Source of the DNA: Talpa occidentalis
Lineage: Eukaryota > Chordata > Mammalia > Eulipotyphla > Talpidae
NCBI RefSeq assembly: GCF_014898055.3
Contig: NW_023602073.1
Span: forward strand, 85,602,678 to 85,666,677
Direction: 5' to 3'
DNA length: 64,000 bases
Made by a program: the position numbers and the translations under genes. Positions 35,425 through 45,970 of this stretch are shown here, in pieces (position 1 is the stretch's first letter; every line of letters begins with the position of its first letter). The notes below the pieces were generated by a model, which saw only the letters and a program-made list of their open reading frames with translations, was not told the origin of the DNA and did not search any database.

Positions 35425-36245
35425 AAAGACAAGAAATAACCAGTGTTGGTGGGAATATGGGTGGAAAAGGGAACCTTTTATGCACTGTTGGTGGGAATGT
35501 AAATGGAAATTCCTCAAAAAAATTAAAAAAAGAGCTACCATATTTTCCAGCAATTAGATTTCAGAGTATTTATGTAACAAAAGTTAAAACATTGATTTGA
35601 AAAGATATATATGTGCCATGTTTGCTGCAACATTATCTACACAGTCAAGATAAAGGTATACTCTAATCATTCATAGATGGATAAATAGATATAAAGAAAA
35701 ATATGTGTGTACTTCAGTAGCACATAGACTAAAATAGATAAAGAAAAATATATGTGCAATGAAATCTTGCTATTTGCAATAATATAGCTGGAACATGAGG
35801 ACATTATGCAAAGACAAGTGTCAGATTAAGATAAATATTATATTATTGAACTTATACATGGAATCTAAAAAATAAGCCCAACCAACCAATCAACCTACCA
35901 ATCAAGAACTAAGCTCATAGCTAGAGAGAGGGGAGCATTGGGTTGGGCAAAATGGGTGGAGCTGGTTAAAAGGTACACACTTGTAGTTATAAAATAATTA
36001 AGTCTTAGAGAGATAATGTATAGCATGGCAGCTACAGTTAATATTGTATTGAGTACTGAATGTTGCTGGTAGAGTATATCTTAAATATCGTTATACAGGA
36101 ATAAAAGAAAAAATTGTAACTAAATGGTGACTGATAGTAACTAGACATGTATAGCAATCATTTTTCAGTGTGTAAAAATATCAAGCCATTATGTTGTACA
36201 CCTGAAGCTAGTACTTTTGTCAACTATGTCTCAGTAAAAACAAAA
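35425..36245 (+). mobile_element. Old L1, ORF2 3' part and 3' UTR
   Basis: 'aaataaccagtgttggtggg' through 'gctaccatattttccagcaa', then after the U6 insertion 'aatgaaatcttgctatttgc' and 'atggaatctaaaaaataagc'. The 3' UTR has 'gttatgttgtacacctgaag'-like sequence and ends 'tcagtaaaaac'. An old L1M-type copy. Confidence 0.8.
35705..35735 (+). pseudogene. U6 snRNA 5' fragment inserted in L1
   Basis: 31 nt aligning without gaps to the first 31 nt of U6 snRNA, with 24 of 31 positions matching by my count ('agtagcacatagactaaaat' against U6 'ggcagcacatatactaaaat'). Two of the differences are CpG decay. It is flanked by 'ataaagaaaaatatgtg' (35691-35707) and 'ataaagaaaaatatatgtg' (35738-35756). These duplicate the host L1 sequence and differ by one TA, so they look like a target-site duplication. 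The RNA 3' end is missing and no poly(A) follows. Not functional. Confidence 0.65.
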
Positions 36246-36700
36246 CAAACAAAAAATATGGTATCAAGTTGCTCATTAGTATAGGCTGAGAAAAAGAAGG
36301 CATTGGTGAGGGAGAAGAAGATTGTCTAGATGTGATAAGATTCCTGAAAAGGAAGAAGGAGATGAGGTACAGAATAGAACAGATTTATTGCAAAAAGAAG
36401 GAAAGGTAATTGTTGTATGGAGATGAAAAGGAAAAATATAAGGATATATGTAGAAAGATGAGTTTGAACTTTCTCTCCAAACACTGTCCAGACAGAGCGA
36501 CATCAGGATGGACATTCCTCCAATTTGCTCCAATACCAATGTGCATAGGTATCAACTCAGATAAAGTCAGAAAACCCACTGACAGTAGCTTGTATTAATG
36601 ACTTACTTTCTTTGTGAAGTGGGCAAAGGAATAACTAGCAAAGGAAGGGAGAATCAGGTAGATGAGCTATGTGAACAGACCGATGATATAGAACATTCTC
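36246..36700. other. No recognised feature
   Basis: A-rich spacer. The antisense frames 36276-36579 show nothing recognisable. Confidence 0.4.
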
Positions 36701-36713
36701 AAGATGGAATAGA

Positions 36714-37007
36714 GGGCCTCCCCAATGGCGCAGCGGTTGAGCGCTGGGTTGCGAAGCTGTCCGCAGCTTCTGCAGCGCCGGTTCGATCCCCGGCTGCTTC
36801 CCGGCCACCAGAGGAGGGTCCCACATGGTGCGAAGACCTCTCCTGGTGCGAAGACCTCTCCTGCCGCCCGCTGCTCCCCTCAGCAGTGTACCTCGGTCCT
36901 TCTGCCTGCTCTGCTCCCCGCTCTGGCTCTGGTGAATTCTCTCACCCTCCAGCGCTTCTGACTGCACCCAGTGCTTGTATAAATAAATAAATAAATCTTA
37001 AAAAAAA
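36714..37007 (+). mobile_element. T+ SINE, young subfamily, with internal duplication
   Basis: Complete copy with three AATAAA repeats, TCTT and A-tail. Target-site duplication 'aagatggaata' at 36701-36711 and 37008-37018, perfect. An 18-bp unit, 'ggtgcgaagacctctcct', is tandemly duplicated at 36827-36844 and 36845-36862. No other copy in the window has this. Confidence 0.98.
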
Positions 37008-37018
37008 AAGATGGAATA

Positions 37019-37694
37019 AAATAAGAAGCCTCTTTTGGATGGAGAGAATTGTTCTCCAGTAGTTGGAGTTTCTGTAAATAGATAGGTCTTCGGCATCTTA
37101 TCTCATACCTCCTTTAGCAATTTGTGTATGGAGAAAAAAGGTGAACAGATGGATTAATCTAGAATTGGAGTCTTTCTAGAAAAACAAAGTGGAATGGCAA
37201 ATGGCAACAGAGTTTATGTTTTTGCAAAGGTATGTTTTAAGTGATAGGTGTGGTAATGAGGGAATAAAACAGGAAAATGGATGAATAAACCATGTTGGAA
37301 GACTCAGCCTGAAGAATAAGCTCAGCAGGAAAAAAGAGAATAAGAGAGCAAAACACTGAATTTAACATCTTTGGTCTAGGGAATGGCTAGATGAGGGCAG
37401 GATTCTAGGCAGTGGTCAAGGACGAAATGAAGGACAGAGGGTGTAAATGAAAGTTATGAGAAAAGAAGAGATCAAGAACAAGATTGGGAAGGCCCATCTG
37501 GCAATGAATTCTTTCAGAATAATGATTACCAGGATGCCATGCAGTCTTGCTGATTTGATGAGAAAAAAGCTATTTTAAGTAGCTGCCTAGGCATTGTACA
37601 GTATGCTCACAACAAGAGTCCGGACATCTTGATAAGGATCACCTTAGGATTGCCACTGTACACTGTAAGTTCCTACTTTCTCTTTCCAGGAACA
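37019..37694. other. No recognised feature
   Basis: Purine-rich unrecognised sequence. Confidence 0.4.
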
Positions 37695-37838
37695 CCATTT
37701 ACTTTTTTATTTTATTTAAAAAAAATTAGTTTTAAATAAAGTAATATTTGGATACCCCCTTCAGGTATTGCCACCATGTGAACCCACCATGAAATCACCC
37801 ATAGTCCACCACCATAGTCAACTGTGCTTTCCCTGGGC
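37695..37838 (-). mobile_element. L1 3' UTR fragment, antisense
   Basis: 'acccccttcaggtattgcca' then 'accatgaaatcacccatagt' and 'ccaccaccatagtcaactgt', the usual order for the antisense 3' UTR. Strongly truncated. Confidence 0.7.
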
Positions 37839-38234
37839 ACTTTTAAAATAGCCACTTAGAACTGAGGCTGAGAAAAATTAGTGACTGCCTTTCTCCCAGC
37901 TTATTGTGCCTCCTTACCTCCATTTCTGGGATCTGAAAGTAATAAATCTTTAATTTTACCTTCTTTGTATGTGTGGGTTGAAACTGCACCTTCAATCAAA
38001 ATATCCCTGGGTTTTCAGTTCCCCAAAGAGGAAGGTTGGCTGCTGAGGGTGTTACATTGATGACCCTATTTGGGTGATAGTGCTTCTGCATTCAGCAGAT
38101 CACAATCTGTATATTTTTATTTTAATATACCAGCCATATCTCTTGCCCTTAATACAGCTTGTAGTCCATAGGTTAAAGGCAGCAATTCACAAAATATTGG
38201 TGAGGCAAAGCATAAGATTGTGACTTATTCATGT

Positions 38235-38320
38235 CTGGAATCTCCAGTGGATAGCAGTTATCTGGCACATTATTAGTACTCAATAAATCTTTGTTGAGTG
38301 AATTAATGATCCAAATGTAA
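38235..38320 (+). mobile_element. MIR or L2 3' end (possible)
   Basis: 'ctggcacattattagtactc' followed by 'aataaatctttgttgagtga' matches the shared ending of MIR and related elements ('tggcacatagtaagtgctcaataaatgtttgttgaatga' in pieces). Confidence 0.55.
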
Positions 38321-39425
38321 TTGGAAAGTCTATGATCTTCCAACTTATTATATGAGACAAAGCAAATGGTATTCCTTATTGTCTGCCCAAGAAAGGAGTA
38401 AAAAAAGTGAAGTTTAGAATGTGAGAAATTATGAGGGCTTTTTAGAAAAAAGGCTTTTGATCTTTGTTCAAGTATTTACGATTGTCATTATTGTTGATAA
38501 ATGTACCTAAAATGAAAAAAAAAAATCAAGCTGTCCAAAACCAATATTTTCCACAAAATATTTTTGGTGTTAGGCCTTGGCCAAAAACTGGAAATGTACG
38601 ACAGTGGGAGCCCATTGTGGTAGGGAGGATAATTCCTGCTCTTGGTTTCATGGAACAAGGAGTCAACTTGCAGTTTATGATCCTCATCTTCCCTATCCAT
38701 GTGAACAATCAGGGAATAATCAACAGGTTTCTTCCCATCACCCATACATTACCAGTCATCAGGGTAGAGGAGCCGGAATAGGAACTGCCAGCACTGGTCT
38801 CTTGACATGGGATTCCTCAGGGATAGAGGAAATGAGCTGGTTGGGAGCAATATTTTAACAAGAATTGATTCAGCTGGACCAGTGGGCCTTCAGAGATGCT
38901 GATTGAAAGTAGCATATTTAATATTCTCTTACTGAACTTAAACATACCCTGGAATACAATATGGCTTTTCAAAAGATGAAACTAGGAAAACATCAACATT
39001 TCTCTGTTGTCTGTATGGCAGTTTGTATGGTGGTAGGAAATCTGAGGGCAAAGATGGTGCCTGGGCACATTTAGATCCTTAATGAGTCAAGTTTTATTCT
39101 AATGCAACTTGCTGAGACACACATGCCAATCCTACATTGGCATTTCCAGAATTGCCATCAGCTAATCTCAGCCCCCAGCCTATCTCCAATCTCAACCTTA
39201 TTTTCTCTAACTTCTGGCTTCGCCTACACTTGACCTCCTGTTGATATTTTGTCTTGCCTTGGCTCCTCTAGCTTGCAATTTCTTGGCTCCTTTTTCAGTT
39301 TTTGACATTTGGCTCATTCTTTTTGGCAAACGTGTTTCCAATGACCTATCCTTTGGGGATGTTAATGGCATGGATTCTGTGAGAAAAGGGTCTGAACAGG
39401 TCCAGGAAATATTTTACTTTATTGT

Positions 39426-39439
39426 GGGGGGGGGGGGGG
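39426..39439 (+). repeat. G14 homopolymer
   Basis: Fourteen consecutive G followed by 'tggcggc'. Isolated and not within a recognised repeat. Confidence 0.9.
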
Positions 39440-40508
39440 TGGCGGCATTTTAGTCCAGTTATCAAGGATTGGTAATCTTACCAGACTTTAATAGCTGTAT
39501 GTAAAATATTATTGCTTCTGTTTTCTTTTGTAATATTTCCTAAAATATCAAATATTTGGAAAGTATTCATAATGCATTCAGTAGTGTGGGTTCTGTAATT
39601 TTCAAGCAGTCCTTTTGTTTTCTTTATAAGGATTTGAAGGACATTTCAATATATACAGATTCAAAGTTTAAATTTCTAGATATTCTGTTACTTTAGTATT
39701 TCCACATTAGAGGGAGAAAGTGGTCTTATTTACTCAACAATATGTGTAGAGATTCTATTTTGTTCATCCTATCAAAATGAATTAAGTGCTAAGTTAAGAT
39801 AAATGCTCAGTTAAGGTAATTTTTGGGAGGGAGAGGGTACTGAAGATTATTCATGAATTTAAACCTCTGCATATATTAACATTTACTGGTTCTCCTCTCA
39901 TATTCTGGTGCCAAAAGTGTTTATTTAGTGAACATCAGAAATTTGAACCAAGATTAGTTGGTAGTATTTTTGATTTTCATTTTGTATTCTACCTCTCTTG
40001 ATGTAACAACTAGGTAAGTAAATTTTTGCTTAAAACAAATTGGCCAAGGAACTTTCACAGCGGTTTCTCTTAACAGCTCTGTATTTTGGTACCACAAAAG
40101 GCAGTTAGGGAAAGCATTTCCAACTCCCGCAGGTTTCTGAGCTACTCTTCTGATAAAAAACCTACAATAATTTCACCGTTGATTTCCAATTCAAGCTCAA
40201 GGGCAGGGATCATACTTTTTACAGAGGAACTGTGAGCCTCAAACTTCACAGGACCCAGGTGCTAATGTTTTCTATCACCAAAGCGTTTCTGGGGGTTAGT
40301 TATCTGACCTATTTACACAGGCACTTCTTTGATTGGTTAAGTTCTTGAAGTATGACCCTTGTAAAAAAGTGGACTAGATTTCAAGGTTGTTTATCCAATA
40401 ATCTATTAGGTAAGGGAAATAACCAGATCATTTCCACCCCATGATGGCAGGTTGCCCCATATGCCTGTCAGGAGTTTGATATAATGGCCCGACTCAAAAT
40501 CAGTGTGT

Positions 40509-40683
40509 GTGTGTGGGGGGGGGGGGGGAATGGGGAAAGGAAGGACTAGAGTCAAAATAAGGGGGGGGTGTGCAATTGTATGGGGAATATAACCAAAATG
40601 AAAATGCATACATTGTGCAAAGGTGAAAAAAGATGTAAGAATTATATGAAATAAAATATTTAAATAAAAAAAACCCCAAAAAC
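40509..40683 (+). mobile_element. 175-bp L1 3' UTR with TSD
   Basis: Only the 3' UTR: a G12 run, 'gactagagtcaaaataaggg', a second G-run, then 'tatggggaatataaccaaaa' and 'gaattatatgaaataaaata'. Target-site duplication 'caaaatcagtRtgt' at 40495-40508 and about 40684-40697 with one G/A difference. The left copy merges into (TG)n. Confidence 0.9.
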
Positions 40684-40814
40684 CAAAATCAGTATGTACT
40701 TTTGTGTGGTGGTGGCATGGGAAGTGAAAGGTAGCCAGGCTTCTGGGATGGCTGTGGGATATAGTGTGAGGGCTTTATTATGAAAATAAAGTGATGTCTT
40801 TATATCTTAAAGTT

Positions 40815-40980
40815 CAAAGAATTGTTTCTCAAGGTATGGGATCATCTGCAGCAGATATCATGAGGTGCTTCTTAAAATGCAGGTCCTCAGGTTTTATCCC
40901 ACAGCTTGTGAATTATAACAGATTCTCCCAAAGATTCTGATATGTTGAAACAACTGCATTCCTAAGTGAACAAGACATTT
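40815..40980. mobile_element. MER5-like hAT fossil
   Basis: 'ttgtttctcaaggtatggga', 'gcttcttaaaatgcaggtcc', 'caaagattctgatatgttga' keep the order of the MER5 group of hAT-Charlie elements. The right end is approximate. Confidence 0.6.
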
Positions 40981-40989
40981 TCTGCTGTT

Positions 40990-41940
40990 TGTCACTCCAA
41001 CCAATCAGTTTCCATCTGCCATCCTTAGTACAGTCTGAGAGATTTTAGCATGGCACTCCAGAATGGCAGCCACTGGGTCATCCTAATAAGAGGCCAAGAG
41101 ACTTCTATACAACTGAAATGCAAGGCTTATAGAATCCTCAAATTCCTGTTGCTCGGTAACAATTACACTGTTTTTTGCCACAAAGAGTTTTTGATCTCTT
41201 CATGTGAAATACTTCTTTTAGAGACGCTCTTACCTGCTTCTTGTCTGCTAAGCACAATGCTGACATGACTATCTAGACCTATACAGAACAGAAAGCAGGA
41301 GTTAGTTGCATACTTTACAATAATATTTATATTCCAAAATGATTTAGAATATTATTCTTTTAATAGCAAACACATTTAATACATTTAAAGTGGAACTCAC
41401 CTTGGTGAACTATAGAACTAGAAAACATTTTTTTCCAGGTACTCAGCTACTAAGTAAATGAAAATGCCTTTCAAACTGGATGTTTACAAGATGACTTTGT
41501 GTTGTGGGGATCCCGGAGAAGTCAGGAGGGTTTAGTGGGAAGATACATATAGATAGGTTTGCCGGTTTACTTCTCTCTGAGGTGCAGCTGGTTTCACCAT
41601 CTCTGCCATAACCATGTGTTGTGGGTTATTGCTCATGGGTTGTTGGCCCTTTCTCCTGCCCCCTTCCTCTTTGCCTCAGAGACCTCATTTCATTTATTAA
41701 TGCCAGCAAATTATAAGTACTTTCTGTTGTTAAAATTGTCATCACTGTTTATGCTGGGAACTGTATGAAATGAGTTGAATCTGCTTTGTAAAAGGGTGCA
41801 CTTTCTTCTGGCTTTGCCATCTCGTAGTGGGTTGCCTGTAATGTGCATCACATTTTTAGTTTAATGCTTTTTCAAGAATAAATTATTACTTCTTTTCTGA
41901 ACTTTGTGGAGCATTTTTCTGGGTTGGAAGATTTTTTTTT
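40990..41940. other. No recognised feature
   Basis: Unrecognised DNA. Frames at 41050-41268 and 41559-41768 are short and without motifs. Confidence 0.4.
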
Positions 41941-41955
41941 AAATTATATTTCCTC

Positions 41956-42836
41956 TGCAAATGGCCAACAGGCATATGAAAAAATGTTCAACATCCCTGA
42001 TAATCAGGGAAATGCAAATTAAAACCACATTGAGATACCACCTTACACCAGTAAGAATGGCACATATCAAAAAAACAAGGAAACAACAAATGTTGGCGAG
42101 GATGTGGTGAAAAAGGAACTCTCCTGAATTGCTGGTGGAAGTGCAAACTGGTCCATCCACTGTGGAAAGCTTTCTGGAGGATCCTCAACCTACTAAAAAT
42201 GGAGCTACCATATGATCCAGCAATTCCACTCCTAGGGATCTACCCAAAGGACACAGAAACATTGATTCAAAAGAGCACCTGTACACGTATGTTTATTGCA
42301 GCACTATTTACAATAGGTAAAACCTGAAAACAACTCAAATGCCCAAAAATAGATGACTGGATCAACAAGATGTGGCATATATACACAATGGAATATTATT
42401 CAGCAATCAGAAAAGATAAACTCATGCCATTCGCAGCAACGTGGCTGGAACTAGAAGGAATTATACTCAGTGAAATAAGCCAGAAGGAAAAAGAAAAATA
42501 TCGGATGGTTTCATTTATAGGAGGAATATAGGGGAACCCAATAAGACATCAGTGTAAAAAAATAATAACAGTCCAAAAGACAACAAAGCAAAAATGGACA
42601 ATTATAATCGAGACATACTTCAGGGGAGGAGGAGGGAGAGGGATCAGAGGGAGGGAGGGAGGAGCACAGGGGACTGAGGTGATGGTGCATGGGTGTATTG
42701 GTGAGGGAAACTCTATGGGGACTACACCTGAGGGGGCGGGGGGGAAGCAAATATTGTTTAAAAATGAACAATGATGTAAAAAATAAAAAAGTTAATATTA
42801 AAAAATAAAATAAAATAAAATAAATAAAATAAAATA
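41956..42836 (+). mobile_element. 5'-truncated L1 with 15-bp TSD
   Basis: Sense ORF2 tail ('aaatggccaacaggcatatg' to 'gcagcaacgtggctggaact') broken by stops. The 3' UTR holds a purine-rich tract 'ggagggagagggatcagagg', 'ggggactacacctgag' and 'ttaaaaatgaacaatgatgt', then an (AAAAT)n tail. Target-site duplication 'aaattaYatttcctc' at 41941-41955 and 42837-42851, with one T/C difference. Confidence 0.95.
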
Positions 42837-42840
42837 AAAT
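42799..42840 (+). repeat. (AAAAT)n tail of L1
   Basis: About eight pentamers with one AAAT variant. It is the expanded poly(A) end of the L1 at 41956. Confidence 0.9.
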
Positions 42841-42851
42841 TACATTTCCTC

Positions 42852-43656
42852 AATAGTAGTAATGACCAGAAAGTAGGAAGTAGCAATGAAGAATTTCTCT
42901 CAGAGGTTTCTAGCCTCCAGAATGGTGGGAACATGTTTCTTTGCTTTGAGCCACCATATTTGTGGTATTTTGTTAAGGCAGCCCCAGGGAACAGCAACAG
43001 CAACCCAGGGTAGTAGGCAGCTCCACTCCAGGAAGTCCTCAGGGACTGCGAGTGTTAGCCTTCTCTGCCAACAAAGAGTGTTCTCCTTGTCATGCAGCTT
43101 GAGGAGAGCAGCTTGCCAATTTCATATCCCAACAGAAGAATGGGGCTAATAGCAATAATTTGTTAAGGAAGATTCCTGAAAGTTATTGCAGGAACTCCTA
43201 TATTAATATCATTGAATAGAGTTTAAAGGTTATACAGTCACTTCTAACTTCTTGGAAATGTAGTGTTTATTCTAAGTAACCATATGCATAGCCAAAAATA
43301 GACTATTCAGGAAGAAGGGCAAAGATGAATATTAGGGGCTACTTGTATTCTCTGAGTGTTCTCATTTGTCTTCTTATTATCTCTGCTTGAGTCCATTGCA
43401 CATTCTTTCTTACTTTCTAGCCTGAATTTACCACCTCTCACATTTTTGGCTCCCCAGGATGTTTGGAGCCATGTTTTGTAGTTTCCACTAGGTCTGATGT
43501 TATCTGGTTAATTTAAAAATATTTTCAAATACATAACACGCTCCCCTCAGTTTGACATCATGAAATGCACTTCCATGAGTGAGAAAATAGGTTTACTTCA
43601 GGTAGTGAGATTTTCCCCCAGCAGAGTGACGGAAGTTCTTCACTAACATGGTATCA
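42852..43656. other. No recognised feature
   Basis: Unrecognised. The 87-codon frame 42886-43149 has no recognisable motif. Confidence 0.4.
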
Positions 43657-43667
43657 TAAATACTTTC

Positions 43668-44104
43668 TTTTTTTTTTTTTTTTTTTTAATTTAATACCAG
43701 TCTTTATTTCAGAGTTGTAACATGGTGAAACACAATTATAATAAAAAAAAGAATGTCAACTTATAGAAATTTAACTGTACAATAAGTTTTTGGAGCTGCA
43801 ACTTTATTTTTGTTGCAAACAAGAGGATAGTCTTATCACAAGATAAGGAATTTAATCAATGTATCTCAATAGTGATTTTAAAAAGTGCTAAATATTAAAA
43901 CTATAACAAGATATGCATGATTTCCTTATTCTCATTATTGTTTAGACCTCTTATCTTTAAAGCAGTTGGTGTTTGATGGAAAGGTGCTATGAAGAATCTA
44001 ATTACTGTTTTTACATCTTTGTTTTTGGTAATCTTTTCATAAGATGAATATTTCTTATTCTTAAATACTTTCCTCTCTAGGTAATCAATTTCATTTCTTA
44101 GCAT
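43668..44104 (-). pseudogene. Candidate processed mRNA copy, parent unknown
   Basis: Read on the minus strand this has the anatomy of an mRNA 3' end. An open frame of up to 67 codons (44104-43901, lysine- and asparagine-rich, containing 'KYSSYEKITKNKDVK') is followed by about 210 nt of AT-rich 3' UTR. An AATAAA lies at 43708-43703, about 16 nt before a pure A-run (plus-strand T-run about 43667-43687). The 11-bp direct repeat 'taaatactttc' at 43657-43667 and 44062-44072 may be the target-site duplication. If so, the insert is 43668-44061 and the first codons of the frame are flank. I do not recognise the parent gene. Confidence 0.45.
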
Positions 44105-45145
44105 TTTAGAGAATTTAATGATATTTTCTTACTATGTGATTTTCAATCATTAATCCTGCTAGGGATTCATTTAATTTTAATTATGACTTATAAAATATTA
44201 AACCTAAGGTTTCTATTACTGAATTTTTATTTAAGAATCCCACATTTTGGATAAATCACAGCTGAATCTTCTGCTAGCCAAATATTGGCAGAAAGACAAT
44301 AGTATTTCTGGGTAACGGGCATTAGGAGCTGGAATATATTAATTTTTAAACTTTGCAGAATGCCTTCTTTTATTGTCACAAACTAATGTAGATAAACAAT
44401 TAGAAGATTTGGAATCATGTCCTGCTATAGTTCAGTGAATGACCTGTGTTTTTTCCCTAAATTTCTATTTTGTTTGCTTCCTTTAGATTTCCTTAAAATA
44501 TGTTTTAAAAACATTAACACTGGGCTACACCATGTCAACATATGGAACCCACTACTTACTGTTTATTTCTCTCTCCCTAATGTGATTTTAAATGTCCAAA
44601 TATATTCATTAATATTCATCTGTGGCCAGGTAACAAAAATCATATCCCTTTTCACAGGGGGTAGGTTTCTGTTTGGGAAGTTGGTATTCAATTAAAAACT
44701 AAGTTTAGACAAATGTTTTTATAGGACCACATCAGTTAAATTTATCATACAATAAAAGCTAATATTTCTATAATGTGACTGTAGTTTCTTCCACACAGCA
44801 AGATTCTCCAAGGGCTGTCTAGGACTTGAGCCACGTATTTGGAATAGTAGAAAGAGGAAAAAGCAGGGAGATTCATACAATTCAAAGTTAGCATCAATCA
44901 ATGTATCCTGCCATGTATGTCCGAAGGTCAGAGCTGTCTATGCAGATTTGGGAGCCATTTGTCTTATGATGATAGTTGAAACTTTCTAAAAAAGAGAGAA
45001 GTTCAAACAAAATCTTAGGAAAATCATGGGAAGAAGGAAATGAGGTCAGAATAGTCAAGGAGACTAAATCTCTGGGTCTACTGGCTGAGAGACCTATTTC
45101 AGTTGTGTATAGGGAAATGAGATTTTTTTCAGGGGAGAAACAAGT
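44105..45145. other. No recognised feature
   Basis: AT-rich, unrecognised. The 168-codon antisense frame 44894-45400 is about half SINE translation and is not a gene. Confidence 0.4.
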
Positions 45146-45160
45146 GAAAGGTGAGATGCA

Positions 45161-45401
45161 GGGCTTCCCCTGATGGTGCAGAGGTTGAGCGCTGGGCTGC
45201 GAAGCTCCCCACAGCCTCTGCAGCGCTGATTCGATCCCGGCTGCCAGCGAGGGTCCCACATGGCGTGACAGACCTTTCCTGCCATGCCCGCTGCTCCTCT
45301 CAGCAGTGTACTTCAGTCCTGCTGCCTGCTCTGCTCCCCGCTCTGGCTCTGGTGAATTCTCACCCTCCCATGCTTCTGACTGTACCCAGTGCTTGTCCAA
45401 A

Positions 45402-45440
<39 letters not shown>

Positions 45441-45464
45441 ATCTTTAAAAAAAAAAAAGAAAAA
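45161..45464 (+). mobile_element. T+ SINE, intermediate subfamily, expanded tail
   Basis: Head 'gggcttcccctgatggtgca', short linker 'ctgccagcgagggtccc', and an (AAAT)n tail of about ten units at 45400-45442 before TCTTT. Target-site duplication 'gaaaggtgagatgca' at 45146-45160 and 45465-45479, perfect. Confidence 0.97.
45400..45442 (+). repeat. (AAAT)n tail expansion
   Basis: About ten perfect AAAT units in the SINE tail, against two to four in other copies. Each overlapping unit recreates AATAAA. Confidence 0.95.
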
Positions 45465-45689
45465 GAAAGGTGAGATGCAAACAGGGGTACAGAAAGCTCC
45501 CCTGAGCATGTGTGCAGTAGGGAAACAGGTTAGAATAGCTAGTGGACATAACTACTAGAGGGAGAACAGTTATTTCTCCAAGCTAAGAAAATCCTGAGTA
45601 GCCTTATGTACATAAGCAGAGAAGGAGAACTCAATGATGCAAGAGAAGTGAGTAAGGTGAAGGGGAGAAGAGTAGGGAGAAGAGCACAG

Positions 45690-45800
45690 GCTTTAGACTT
45701 TGACAGTGCTTGCTAGAATCTTGGAATCATGCAGTCAGGCAAGATAATTGTTCCTCTGAGTCAATCTCTATCTGTAAAATGAAGATCGAACATTATAATA
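45690..45800 (+). mobile_element. MIR fragment
   Basis: 'gcacaggctttagactttga' then 'gaatcttggaatcatgcagt', 'gataattgttcctctgagtc' and 'aatctctatctgtaaaatga' follow the MIR order. Confidence 0.6.
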
Positions 45801-45844
45801 GACTGACTCTTAGTATGATAGGGTCATGAGTAGAGGTAAAGAGA

Positions 45845-45970
45845 TCTCAGAGATTGTTTAATGACAATAAGTTTATTTTTGAAATGGAGAAATGAAACCC
45901 AAAGTAATAGAGTGATTTGCTTAAAATTCTGCAAGTAGCTGGAGAACTAGAATTTACACCCAAAAGTTTT
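45845..45970 (-). mobile_element. MIR fragment, antisense
   Basis: 'ttatttttgaaatggagaaa' then 'tgaaacccaaagtaatagag', 'tgatttgcttaaaattctgc', 'aagtagctggagaactagaa' and 'tttacacccaa' resemble antisense MIR, with the tRNA-like part at the right end. Confidence 0.6.

Larger units (their letters stand above)
37839..40494. other. 2.6 kb mostly unrecognised
   Basis: Apart from a MIR/L2-like piece near 38235-38320 and a G14 run, nothing is recognised. The overlapping frames at 38464-38858 (both strands, 60-105 codons) lack motifs and I do not call them genes. Confidence 0.4.

Noticed and set aside
35738..35752. Extension of the U6 match into 'gataaagaaaaatat' (U6 'gatacagagaagatt')
   Set aside because: The same bases are explained better as the right-hand copy of the L1 target duplication, which also occurs at 35691 to the left of the insert.
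38464..38858. Cluster of 60-105 codon frames on both strands
   Set aside because: Frames overlap on opposite strands, have no recognisable motif, and lack promoter, splice or poly(A) context. Most likely chance.
44894..45400. 168-codon antisense frame, the longest in the window
   Set aside because: About half of it is antisense translation of the SINE at 45161. The remainder has no motif and no gene context.
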